A DNA stretch of 43,702 nt from an uncultured Pelagibacteraceae bacterium. Its GTDB lineage: Bacteria > Pseudomonadota > Alphaproteobacteria > Pelagibacterales > Pelagibacteraceae. The position numbers and the translations under genes were made by a program. The notes under the pieces were generated by a model. That model made no database searches. It had not been told where the DNA came from and worked only from the letters and a program-made list of their open reading frames with translations. This document shows positions 25,714 through 34,576 of the stretch, piece by piece. The number at the start of each line of letters is the position of its first letter. The first letter of the stretch is position 1. The stretch is taken from positions 1 to 43,702 of the forward strand of contig CACIPW010000006.1 in NCBI GenBank assembly GCA_902588635.1, read 5' to 3'.

Positions 25714-26202
25714 TTAATTTAAAACAAGTAAAGTTAAATTCAGAATTAAGGCATAACAACACCAAAGTAAATATGGAATCATTAAATAAAAACTCAAATT
25801 GCTTATATCTTTAAACTTAAATGTTAAATAAATAATAAAAAGAATAATTATAATTAAATTTATCAGCGCGACAGAAATATTATGGTAAACAAAAAAAACT
25901 ATACTCCAAGTTGTATTAAAAAATAAATGAATTAAATAAATATAAACTAATTTTGCATTTCTATTATTTTTATGCCATGCATTCCAAATAGCAATCGACA
26001 TAAAAAGATAAAGCGTAGTCCAAACAGGTGCAAAAACCCAGTCTGGTGGCGTAAGAAAAGATTTATTTAAAGATGAATACCATGGTTCTTTAAAAGATAT
26101 AGTTGCAAAGCCGCCTATAAACGACGCTAAATATGTTACAACAATAAAAAGAACAAAAGATACAAATTTATTTTTAAGCATAAAAGTATTATACATCAAC
26201 AT
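25714..26202 (-). CDS. tspO: TspO/MBR family membrane protein
   Basis: PWYSSLNKSFLTPPDWVFAPVWTTLYLFMSIAIWNAW, 5 TM. Confidence 0.88.
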   Translation of the reverse strand: MLMYNTFMLKNKFVSFVLFIVVTYLASFIGGFATISFKEPWYSSLNKSFLTPPDWVFAPVWTTLYLFMSIAIWNAWHKNNRNAKLVYIYLIHLFFNTTWSIVFFVYHNISVALINLIIIILFIIYLTFKFKDISNLSFYLMIPYLLWCCYALILNLTLLVLN

Positions 26203-26205
26203 ACT

Positions 26206-26964
26206 ATGAATAATAAAACAATTTGGATTACAGGAGCTAGCAGCGGTATCGGTAAAGCTTTAGCAATAAAATTTTCAAAAGAAGGTTGGAGTGTTGCAAT
26301 TTCTGCTAGAAGGGAAAAATTGTTAGATGAAATTGCTGAATCATATAACAATATTTACCCATTTCCACTAGATGTTACAGATAGTGAAAAATGTAAATTT
26401 ACATTTGAGAATATTAAAAAAAAAGTAGGCGATATAAATATTTCAGTTTTTTGCACTGGAATTCACGACCCAAAATCAGAAAAAAAATTAAATATTGAAA
26501 AAATAAGAAAAATAATGGAAGTAAATTTTTTTGGTACAGTCAACTCAATAAATTCTGTCTATGACTACTATAAAGAAAAAAAATCAGGACACATATCAAT
26601 AGTTTCGTCCGTTGCTGCTTATAGAGGCTTGCCTGCAGCAGGTGCTTATTGCGCATCAAAATCTGCTTTAAGCAGTTTTACAGAAAGTCTTTTTTTTGAT
26701 TTAAAAAGATTCAATGTAAGAGTTTCCTTAGTAAGTCCTGGTTTTATAAAAACTCCAATGACGGATCAAAATGATTTTCCAATGCCAATGATAAAATCCC
26801 CAGAATTTGCTGCTGAACAAATGTTTAAAGGTTTGACACAGAAAAAAGCTTTTGAAATTCATTTTCCTGTGGCTTTTACCTCTATGATGAAAGTGCTAAA
26901 AATTATTCCAAATGGGCTGTATTTTAAAGTTGTCGAAAAAGGAATGAAAAAAGTTATTGGCTAA
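26206..26964 (+). CDS. Short-chain dehydrogenase/reductase
   Basis: WITGASSGIGKALAIKFSKEG, SIVSSVAAYRGLPAAGAYCASKSAL, VSLVSPGFIKTPMT. Confidence 0.9.
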   Translation: MNNKTIWITGASSGIGKALAIKFSKEGWSVAISARREKLLDEIAESYNNIYPFPLDVTDSEKCKFTFENIKKKVGDINISVFCTGIHDPKSEKKLNIEKIRKIMEVNFFGTVNSINSVYDYYKEKKSGHISIVSSVAAYRGLPAAGAYCASKSALSSFTESLFFDLKRFNVRVSLVSPGFIKTPMTDQNDFPMPMIKSPEFAAEQMFKGLTQKKAFEIHFPVAFTSMMKVLKIIPNGLYFKVVEKGMKKVIG

Positions 26965-27827
26965 CCTTTGTTTATCTTGTATTGATGCAAAAATTGTAAC
27001 AAAACTGCAATTATTATAATCGTTCCTCCGAGTAAAACAATCTTTGGTGGCTGTTCGTTTATAAATAACCATGCCCACAAAGGTCCAAAAACAGCCTCTG
27101 TTAACATTATAATTCCTACCATTGCAGAAGGAGTTCTTTGTGCGCCAATTGTTATAAAAATAAAACCAAATCCAACCTGAAAAAAACCTGCAAGAAAACC
27201 TAAAAAAATATCGTGATAAGAGATGTTAATTTTTCCCGACATTAGATAACCAATTATTAAAGCAAATATGCCTGCTATAAATTGAGATGGAACCATGTCT
27301 ACATTCGGATATTTTCTTATAACAAGTATCAATACAGCAAAAGAAATCGGCATTATAAAAGCTACAACATTTCCAAGCATCTGACCTGGTGAGAGAGTAT
27401 TTCCAACCATTAAGATAATTCCTGATATAGCTAACACTATTGAAATTAATGTAATTTTTGAAATTTTTTCCTTTAGAAAAAAATATCCAAAAATTGCAAG
27501 AAAAATCGTTTGAGTTTGAATAATAAAATTAGCATTTGCAACAGTTGTATTATACATTGCAAACACATAGCCACAAAAACCCAAAGATAAAATAAAACCT
27601 CCAAAAAATCCTGGAATGCCAGAAATATAAAAAGATTTAAAAATATTTTTTTTATAAGTAGTAATTAAATATACAGAAACAACTAATAAAAAAAACACAG
27701 TGCGCCAAAATAGTATTTGCCACTCAGTTGCCCCTTCAAAGGATTTTACAATTAATCCTCCAAAACTCAAACTGAAGGCACCCAAAAGAATTAATAGAGG
27801 TCCAGGTATTTTTCTAATTAGTTGCAT
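26961..27827 (-). CDS. EamA/DMT-family transporter
   Basis: About 10 TM, FFLKEKISKITLISIVLAISGIILM, WLFINEQPPKIVLLGGTIII. Confidence 0.85.
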   Translation of the reverse strand: MQLIRKIPGPLLILLGAFSLSFGGLIVKSFEGATEWQILFWRTVFFLLVVSVYLITTYKKNIFKSFYISGIPGFFGGFILSLGFCGYVFAMYNTTVANANFIIQTQTIFLAIFGYFFLKEKISKITLISIVLAISGIILMVGNTLSPGQMLGNVVAFIMPISFAVLILVIRKYPNVDMVPSQFIAGIFALIIGYLMSGKINISYHDIFLGFLAGFFQVGFGFIFITIGAQRTPSAMVGIIMLTEAVFGPLWAWLFINEQPPKIVLLGGTIIIIAVLLQFLHQYKINKG

Positions 27828-28767
27828 TTAAATACTTATTTGTTTCAGATAAATAATCCTTAAATAAATTTTCAGCATCTGTAAGTGTTACTTCTTTAAA
27901 TTTAATTTTTCTACCTGGAGATAATTGTGCAACTCTATCTAAATCAGCTGATACAACAATTCCAATTTTAGGATATCCTCCAATGGTGCCATGATCAGAT
28001 AATAAAATAATTGGATTACCGTCTGCTGGAACTTGAATAACTCCTCTTATCAAGCCTTCAGATTTAATGTTGGAACTTTTTGTATTTTTCAAAATTGAAC
28101 CTTTAAGTCTCATTCCCATTCTATCAGTCAAATTGGTAATCAAATAATCTTCTTGAAAAAATTTATTTTGCGAATCATTGGAAAAATAATCAAAATTTGT
28201 TCCTTTTATAACTCTAATTAAATTGCTTGATGGATTTACATAATTTATTTTTTTTTCTTTGATTTTTAATTTTTCAGAATTTTTTACTAAAATTTTTTCA
28301 CCTGTAGAATATTTTTTTCCATTATTTGGCCCTATATTTGCCTTTGTATTAATTGAATAGCTATTCCAAAATTTTTCAAGCTTAAACCCGCCACTAACTG
28401 ATAAATAACCATATACCGATTTTTTTGTTGACAAAATATCTAACTGCTCATCACTTTCTAAAATATAATTTTGATAACATTTTCCTTCTTCTGATTTAGA
28501 GTTTTTTCTAATAATGTTAAAAGTAACATCTCCCGTAATAGCAAAATTAATAGTTCCATTTTTTAATTTCAAAAGTGGACCTTGATAAGCAAACTCAATC
28601 GTTGCTTCATCAGTTTTGTTTGAAACTAGTGCATTTGCTAACTTGTGGTTTCTTAAATCCATTGCTCCACTAATAGTAATTCCTATGTGATATAAATGTT
28701 CTCTACCGTAATCTTGCGTTGTAGTATTTATTCCAGGGCGTAATACTTCTAAATATACTTCACTCAT
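27814..28767 (-). CDS. pxpC: 5-oxoprolinase subunit C (KipA-like biotin-dependent carboxyltransferase-family)
   Basis: EVLRPGINTTTQDYGREHLYHIGITISGAMDLRNHKLANALV, GMRLKGS, ILLSDHGTIGGYPKIGIVVSADLDRVAQLSPG. Confidence 0.88.
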   Translation of the reverse strand: MSEVYLEVLRPGINTTTQDYGREHLYHIGITISGAMDLRNHKLANALVSNKTDEATIEFAYQGPLLKLKNGTINFAITGDVTFNIIRKNSKSEEGKCYQNYILESDEQLDILSTKKSVYGYLSVSGGFKLEKFWNSYSINTKANIGPNNGKKYSTGEKILVKNSEKLKIKEKKINYVNPSSNLIRVIKGTNFDYFSNDSQNKFFQEDYLITNLTDRMGMRLKGSILKNTKSSNIKSEGLIRGVIQVPADGNPIILLSDHGTIGGYPKIGIVVSADLDRVAQLSPGRKIKFKEVTLTDAENLFKDYLSETNKYLNATN

Positions 28768-29446
28768 TCCAATTTAAATATTCCTCATTTGTAATTTCAT
28801 AAAAAATTACTTTGTCCCCTGGCTTAATCAAAGCAGGATCATTTATATTATTTTTTTTAAATATTTTTTTTGGCGTACTACCTATGATGTTCCAACCACC
28901 AGGACTTTCAAAGGTATAAATATTAGCGAATTGTTCAGTAATTCCGACTGAACCTTCGGGAACTTTTACCCTAGGAGTTTCGAGTCTATCGCATCTAATA
29001 TTCTTATCCAAGTCCCCCAAGAAAGGCATACCAGCAATAAAACCTGTCATATAACAGAAATATTCTTTATATAAATATAATTTAAGTATCTCTTCTTTAG
29101 AAAGACTCAATTTTTCTGACAATCTTTTAAAATCTAATCCATATTTATCATCGCAGCATACAGGAATTTTAACTTTCTTAGATGTTTGTTTTTTACTATC
29201 TTCTATTTTTAAATTTTCTATTTTTTTTTTAATATTTGAAAAATTTGTAATACCTAAGTCAAAACTAATTATTAATTTATTATATGATGGCGTTAGATTG
29301 GTAATTCCTTCAATTTTTCTCTCTTTGATTACATCAGACAAACAATGATAGTATTTAATAACTTCAGAGTTAATTGCTTCATTAACTTCTTTGCCAAAAT
29401 CACAATAAATTGCTGCATCACCAAGATTAGATATATTTTTTATCAT
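28760..29446 (-). CDS. pxpB: 5-oxoprolinase subunit B (KipI-like)
   Basis: IPVCCDDKYGLDFKRLSEKLSLSKEEILKLYLYKEYFCYMTGFIAGMPFLGDLD, PRVKVPEGSVGI, ESPGGWNIIGSTP. Confidence 0.88.
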   Translation of the reverse strand: MIKNISNLGDAAIYCDFGKEVNEAINSEVIKYYHCLSDVIKERKIEGITNLTPSYNKLIISFDLGITNFSNIKKKIENLKIEDSKKQTSKKVKIPVCCDDKYGLDFKRLSEKLSLSKEEILKLYLYKEYFCYMTGFIAGMPFLGDLDKNIRCDRLETPRVKVPEGSVGITEQFANIYTFESPGGWNIIGSTPKKIFKKNNINDPALIKPGDKVIFYEITNEEYLNWNE

Positions 29447-29473
29447 GCCATGTTATACTCTAGACTTTGAGTT

Positions 29474-30247
29474 ATGGAAATTAATATCAATTGTGATTTG
29501 GGTGAAAAATCAAAATTTCATTCTACAGAGAATGATCCTGATTTATTAAATATTGTAAATTCTGCAAATATAGCATGCGGTTATCATGCTGGTGATGAAG
29601 CAACAATGAGTAAGGTTATAGATATATCAATAAAAAACGATGTTAGCATTGGAGCCCACCCTTCATTTAATGATCCAGATAATTTTGGTCGTAAAAGAAT
29701 GAATTTGAATTCAAGCGAAGTAAGAAAAATAATATTTGATCAGTACGAAATTTTACAAACAGTTGCATCTAAGTATAGTGAAAATGTTACTCATATAAAA
29801 CCTCATGGTGCCTTAAATAATATGGCCTGTGAAGATATTGACCTAGCAACAACGATTGCAAAGGCTATAAATGAAATTAGTAAAGATATGATTTATTTAG
29901 TTCCTACTGGATCGAAAATGGAAACAGCTGCAAAAAAATTAAATATGAAAATTGCATGCGAAATTTTTGCAGATAGAAATTACGAAGATGATGGCAACCT
30001 TGTATCTAGATCTAAGTCAAATGCTTTGATTACAGATCCCGAACAAGCAAAAATTCACGTTTTGCAAATGGTAAAAAGTCAATCTATAAATTGTCTCTCA
30101 GGTAAGCAGATACCTTGTAAAATAGATTCTGTTTGTATACACGGTGATAACAAAAGTTCTTTAGCGACAGCTAAATCAATTAAAGAAAATTTAATTAAAA
30201 ATAAACTTATCTTAAAGCCATTAAATAAAATGAAAAAATTTAGTTAA
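29474..30247 (+). CDS. pxpA: 5-oxoprolinase subunit A (LamB/YcsF family)
   Basis: INCDLGE, SANIACGYHAGDEATM, VSIGAHPSFNDPDNFGRKRM, VTHIKPHGALNNMAC, CIHGDNKSS. Confidence 0.9.
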   Translation: MEININCDLGEKSKFHSTENDPDLLNIVNSANIACGYHAGDEATMSKVIDISIKNDVSIGAHPSFNDPDNFGRKRMNLNSSEVRKIIFDQYEILQTVASKYSENVTHIKPHGALNNMACEDIDLATTIAKAINEISKDMIYLVPTGSKMETAAKKLNMKIACEIFADRNYEDDGNLVSRSKSNALITDPEQAKIHVLQMVKSQSINCLSGKQIPCKIDSVCIHGDNKSSLATAKSIKENLIKNKLILKPLNKMKKFS

Positions 30248-30255
30248 TATAAAAA

Positions 30256-31566
30256 TTAACTAATATTTTGAACCATTTGTTGTGGTAGCCATAAAGCAAT
30301 TTCAGGAAAAATAATAATTATTATTACTGCTAAAATCATTAATAAGAAAAGTGGAAACGCACTTTTGGCTATATAGCCCATATCTTTATTTGCCATTCCC
30401 TGTAACACAAACAAATTAAACCCAACAGGTGGAGTGATTTGGGCCATCTCAACTACTACTACTAAAAATATACCAAACCATATCATGTCAAAGCCAGCCT
30501 GTCTTATCATTGGTTCGATAATTGCCATTGTTAAAACAACTGCAGAAATTCCATCAAGAAACATTCCTAAAATTATATAAAAAACCATTAAAACAAAAAT
30601 TAATATGTAAGGTGATAAATCCATATTCTGTATCCAGATCGCTAAGTTTCTTGGCAAACCTGTAAATCCCATTGCAAGTGATAAAAAAGATGATCCTGCA
30701 AGAATAAAGGCAATCATACATGAAGTTTTAGTTGCTCCTAATAACGATTCTTTAAATGTTTTTAAATTTAAGCTTTTTTGAAAATAAGATAATATTAATG
30801 CTCCAACAACGCCTAGGGACGCAGCCTCTGTAGCGGTCGCTATTCCTGTATAAATCGACCCAATTACTCCTAAAATTAATATAATAACTGGAAGTAGTTG
30901 TTTTGATTTTTTTATTTTTTGAAAAAAAGAAAAGTTTTCAAACGACTTTGGCATAATTTTTTTGTTCAGTAATGACCAAAAAACAACGTATAACATAAAA
31001 ATAACTGCGATCATTATTCCAGGCAAAATTCCAGCTATAAACAACTTTGCAATAGACTCTTGTACTGTCACACCATAAATAATCAAAATTATAGAAGGAG
31101 GAATTAGCAAGCCCAAAGTTCCAGAGCCAGCTAAACTTCCAAGTAAAATTTTCTCAGGATATTTTCTTTTTCTTAATTCGGGGATCGACATTTTACCAAC
31201 AGTAGCAACCGTAGCCGCTGAAGAACCAGATATAGCTGCAAACAAAGCACAACCTACAACGTTAACATGTATTAATCCACCTGGGAGTTTTTGCATCCAA
31301 GGAGATAGACCTTCGAAAAGATTTTTCGAGAGTTTGGTCCTAAACAAAATTTCACCCATCCACACAAATAATGGTAAGGCTGTCAGCGTCCAAGATGAGG
31401 ATGTACCCCAAATAGTGGTTGCCATAGCGTCACCAACAGGTCTTGATGTAAACAACATCATTCCGATTGCTGAAACACTTATCATACTTATTGCAACCCA
31501 AACTCCTGTTCCTAAGAAAAACAATAAAATAGTTATAAAAAAAATTGTTAAAAATAATTCAGGCAT
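30256..31566 (-). CDS. dctM: TRAP transporter large permease
   Basis: LPLFVWMGEILFRTKLS, GGLIHVNVVGCALFAAISGSSAATVATVGKMSIPELRKRKYPEKILLGSLAGSGTLGLLIPPSIILIIYGVTVQESIAKLFIAGILPG. Confidence 0.93.
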   Translation of the reverse strand: MPELFLTIFFITILLFFLGTGVWVAISMISVSAIGMMLFTSRPVGDAMATTIWGTSSSWTLTALPLFVWMGEILFRTKLSKNLFEGLSPWMQKLPGGLIHVNVVGCALFAAISGSSAATVATVGKMSIPELRKRKYPEKILLGSLAGSGTLGLLIPPSIILIIYGVTVQESIAKLFIAGILPGIMIAVIFMLYVVFWSLLNKKIMPKSFENFSFFQKIKKSKQLLPVIILILGVIGSIYTGIATATEAASLGVVGALILSYFQKSLNLKTFKESLLGATKTSCMIAFILAGSSFLSLAMGFTGLPRNLAIWIQNMDLSPYILIFVLMVFYIILGMFLDGISAVVLTMAIIEPMIRQAGFDMIWFGIFLVVVVEMAQITPPVGFNLFVLQGMANKDMGYIAKSAFPLFLLMILAVIIIIIFPEIALWLPQQMVQNIS

Positions 31567-32050
31567 TTTTTTTACTAAATATTTTTAAAATTAATTGATG
31601 TACAACACATGTAAAAAAAATTGCAGATCCTAAAGATGCACTAATTTGAGGTATCCAAATTAAAATTTCATCCGCTCCTTCACTTCTTTCTTGAAAATTG
31701 TACGAGATAATTAACATTTTTGAAAAATAATATGCTAAATAGCCAGAAAAAATACCTGCAATACTCAAACACCAAATTTCTAAAAACTTTTTTTTGCTTC
31801 CGGCTATTTTTTCGAGAAATAGAGTTATCCTAATATGCCCTCCTTCAACAAAAGTATAAGATAAAGCAAAAAATGAAGCTGCAGCCATACAGTAACCAGA
31901 ATATTCTGCCAATCCTCTAATATAAAAATCAAATATTCTAGAAGCGATTCCTATTAAAATAAAAGTTGCTACCAATATTAAAAAAAAAGCAGCAACATAT
32001 CCTGAAAACCTATAAAGAATTTTTAAGTAATTATCTATTTTACAAAGCAT
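31559..32050 (-). CDS. dctQ: TRAP transporter small permease
   Basis: 4-TM small protein directly upstream of dctM and overlapping it; FVEGGHIRITLFLEKI. Confidence 0.88.
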   Translation of the reverse strand: MLCKIDNYLKILYRFSGYVAAFFLILVATFILIGIASRIFDFYIRGLAEYSGYCMAAASFFALSYTFVEGGHIRITLFLEKIAGSKKKFLEIWCLSIAGIFSGYLAYYFSKMLIISYNFQERSEGADEILIWIPQISASLGSAIFFTCVVHQLILKIFSKKNA

Positions 32051-32051
32051 A

Positions 32052-32081
32052 AAAAAGGCCGCTTGATTATACGGCCTTTTT
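32052..32081 (-). terminator. Hairpin + T-tract between dctP and dctQ
   Basis: Minus strand: AAAAAGGCCG-TATAATCAAG-CGGCCTTTTTT directly abutting the dctQ ATG (32050). Confidence 0.8.
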
Positions 32082-32098
32082 TTTTAATTTAAATAAAT

Positions 32099-33079
32099 TT
32101 AGTAGTTACCCTTAAAAGCTTTCAGAACACCAGTTCCACGAGCACCAGCTCTTTCAGCCCATTCTTTGGCCATAGTAGCTCCTACTTCTTCAAAATGTTT
32201 TTTTAGTGCTGTATTAACTTTTCCAACTTTCATACCTGCGTCAGCTAAAGCTTTTTTATCAGCAACATTACCTTTTTTTGAAAGGTCCCAACCTTTTCTC
32301 TCAGCAAGAGCAGCTTCTTTTCTAACTAAGTTTTGTGTAGCTTTATCTAATTTATTCCAGGCATCTTTATTTACAATCACCATATTTTTAGGAAACCAAG
32401 CAGCAATATCATAAAAATATCCTACACCGTTTTCCCAAATTTTTTTGTTTTTTCCTGTTGTAGGTGATGTAATCATACTTTCAACAGCACCTGTAGAAAA
32501 AGCTTGGCTAATTTCAGCTGCTTCTATTTTTGTTGGTGCCATTCCAGTAAGCTCAGCTATTCTTATAGTTGCAGAGTTGTATGCTCTAAATTTTAAACCT
32601 TTAAGATCTGCAACACTGTTAATTTCTTTTTTACTATACAAACCTTGAGCAGGCCACGGTACTGCATATAAAAATACAAGTCCTTTACTATCAAGACTTT
32701 TGACTATTTCAGGTCTTGAAGCTTTGTAAAGTCTCATAGCTGCTCCATAGTTTGTTGCTAAAAAAGGTTGAGAGTCAACTTCTAATAATGGATCTTCTTT
32801 TCCAAGAGCCGACATAAATCTTTCTCCAATTTGAGCTTGTCCAGTTCTAACTGCTCTAAAAATCTCTCCACCTTTATAAAGTGATCCACCGGGATGTGTT
32901 ACAATTGTTAATTTTCCACCACTTTTTTCAGTTACATTTTTCGCAAATTCCGTAGCATTTGCAGAATGAAAGTTTCCAGCACCATAAGCTAGTGCCATAT
33001 CCCATTTTTCTGCTAACGAAACGTTTGAAAATATAGTTAAAGAAGTGAAAATAGTTAAAAAATATTTAATTAGTCTCAT
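32099..33079 (-). CDS. dctP: TRAP transporter substrate-binding protein
   Basis: Signal peptide (MRLIKYFLTIFTSLTIFSNVSLA); GGSLYKGGEIFRAVRTGQAQIGE, LKGLKFRAYNSATIRIAELTGMAPTKIEAAEISQAFSTGAVES; upstream SD GGAGGAT. Confidence 0.92.
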   Translation of the reverse strand: MRLIKYFLTIFTSLTIFSNVSLAEKWDMALAYGAGNFHSANATEFAKNVTEKSGGKLTIVTHPGGSLYKGGEIFRAVRTGQAQIGERFMSALGKEDPLLEVDSQPFLATNYGAAMRLYKASRPEIVKSLDSKGLVFLYAVPWPAQGLYSKKEINSVADLKGLKFRAYNSATIRIAELTGMAPTKIEAAEISQAFSTGAVESMITSPTTGKNKKIWENGVGYFYDIAAWFPKNMVIVNKDAWNKLDKATQNLVRKEAALAERKGWDLSKKGNVADKKALADAGMKVGKVNTALKKHFEEVGATMAKEWAERAGARGTGVLKAFKGNY

Positions 33080-33191
33080 TTATCCTCCATTTTTATTTTT
33101 TGTATTTCATTATGTAAAAAATATTAAATCAATAAAAATAAATACTACTTTTAATTGAATTATTTTAAATTTTAATTATTATGAAGAAACT

Positions 33192-33803
33192 TTGATAGAA
33201 CAGTCCATAATTCTAGTCCAAATTATATTTATAGATATAATTTTAGCTGCAGATAATGCAATAATCATAGGCTTAATTGCAGCAAGCTTCGTACCAAAAA
33301 ATAGAAAACAAATTATTTTATGGGGTGTTGCAGGAGCCTTAGTTTTTAAAATAATTTTTGCTGTTTTTGCAACTTATTTATTTGAATTTTATTTTATAAA
33401 AATTCTCGGAGGATTATTGTTAATTTGGATTGTTAACGATCTTCGTAAAGATTTATTTGAAATCAAAAAAATCAAATCTCCTACTAAAAAATCGAAAGAG
33501 CCTTCGTATATTGAAAGTGTTTATAAAGTCTTGCTTGCAGATATAACTATAAGTTTTGACAATGTAATTGCTGTTGTTGGAGCTGCGAAAGATTATTTTG
33601 CTTTCATGATATTTGGTCTCGTTTTGTCAGTTGTATTAACTGGTGCTCTAGCTACATATTTAGCTAACTATATACAAAAACATTTATGGATTGCTTATAT
33701 AGGTTTAGGATTTATTTTAATCGTTGCAATTCAGCTAATAATAGGTGGTTTAGTTGATTTAGAAATCTTAGAGATAAATAAGAAATTTATCAAATATTTT
33801 TAA
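33192..33803 (+). CDS. TerC/YjbE-family integral membrane protein
   Basis: IFIDIILAADNAIIIGLIAASFV, LLADITISFDNVIAVVGAAKD; TTG start assumed. Confidence 0.82.
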   Translation: MIEQSIILVQIIFIDIILAADNAIIIGLIAASFVPKNRKQIILWGVAGALVFKIIFAVFATYLFEFYFIKILGGLLLIWIVNDLRKDLFEIKKIKSPTKKSKEPSYIESVYKVLLADITISFDNVIAVVGAAKDYFAFMIFGLVLSVVLTGALATYLANYIQKHLWIAYIGLGFILIVAIQLIIGGLVDLEILEINKKFIKYF

Positions 33804-34576
33804 TAAGAATATTTTTTTGAAGGATATTTTTTAGAAATTACTTCTTTTTTAAATTTTTTTATTCCTTGATTTATTAATTTTTTTAAATTAACAAATTTTT
33901 TTACAAATCTTATTTTAGTTTCGTTTAAACCTAAAAGGTCATCTGTTACTAAAACCTGTCCGTCACAATATTTTGAAGAACCAATTCCAATAGTTGGTAT
34001 TTTGATAGATTTAGTTATCAATCGTGCGGTATCTGACTGAACACATTCTAAAACTATCGAAAATGCACCTAGGTTTTGAAGTAATTTTGCATCATTAAGT
34101 AATTGTTTTTTTTCTCTTTCCATTTTTCCTTTATATTTAAATTTTCCTTTAACGCTTTGAGGCAAAACTCCTATATGACCCATCACAGCCACATTATTTC
34201 TAACTAAATGCTTTACAATTTTCTTAATTTTGGATCCACCTTCTAATTTTATAGCATCGCATTTTGTTTTTTTAATAACTTTAATTGCATTTTTAAGAGC
34301 ATCTTTTTTATTTTGATAGGTTTTGTAAGGCATATCTACCACCATTAAACTTTTTTTTATACCCATTCGAACACTTTTAGAGTGTTCTATAATATTATCT
34401 AAGGTTACTTTTCTAGTTGTATTATAATTATAAAGAACAGAGCCCAATGAGTCTCCTACTAAAGTTATATCAACATGCTTATCTACTTCAGTTGCAAAAT
34501 TTTTTGAATATGCAGTTAGGCAAATAATTTTTGTTTTATTTTTTTTTTTTATAATTTTTTTAATTTTATTTATCAT
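33800..34576 (-). CDS. panB: 3-methyl-2-oxobutanoate hydroxymethyltransferase
   Basis: CLTAYSKNFATEVDKHVDITLVGDSLGSVLYNYNTTRKVTLDNI, GHIGVLPQSV, IPTIGIGSSKYCDGQVLVTDDLLG. Confidence 0.93.
   Translation of the reverse strand: MINKIKKIIKKKNKTKIICLTAYSKNFATEVDKHVDITLVGDSLGSVLYNYNTTRKVTLDNIIEHSKSVRMGIKKSLMVVDMPYKTYQNKKDALKNAIKVIKKTKCDAIKLEGGSKIKKIVKHLVRNNVAVMGHIGVLPQSVKGKFKYKGKMEREKKQLLNDAKLLQNLGAFSIVLECVQSDTARLITKSIKIPTIGIGSSKYCDGQVLVTDDLLGLNETKIRFVKKFVNLKKLINQGIKKFKKEVISKKYPSKKYSY

Noticed and set aside
24608-25765. 18-aa N-terminal extension of the FAD oxidoreductase ORF (start 25765)
   Set aside because: It overlaps tspO and lies before the dinucleotide-binding motif; ATG at 25711 gives MDDVVIIGGGIIG, a typical start.
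34530-34560. Long T/A homopolymer runs (here and at many other sites) as repeats or phase-variable tracts
   Set aside because: Poly-A/T tracts encode Lys/Phe/Asn-rich segments in this low-GC genome; no tract is clearly positioned to act as a phase switch.
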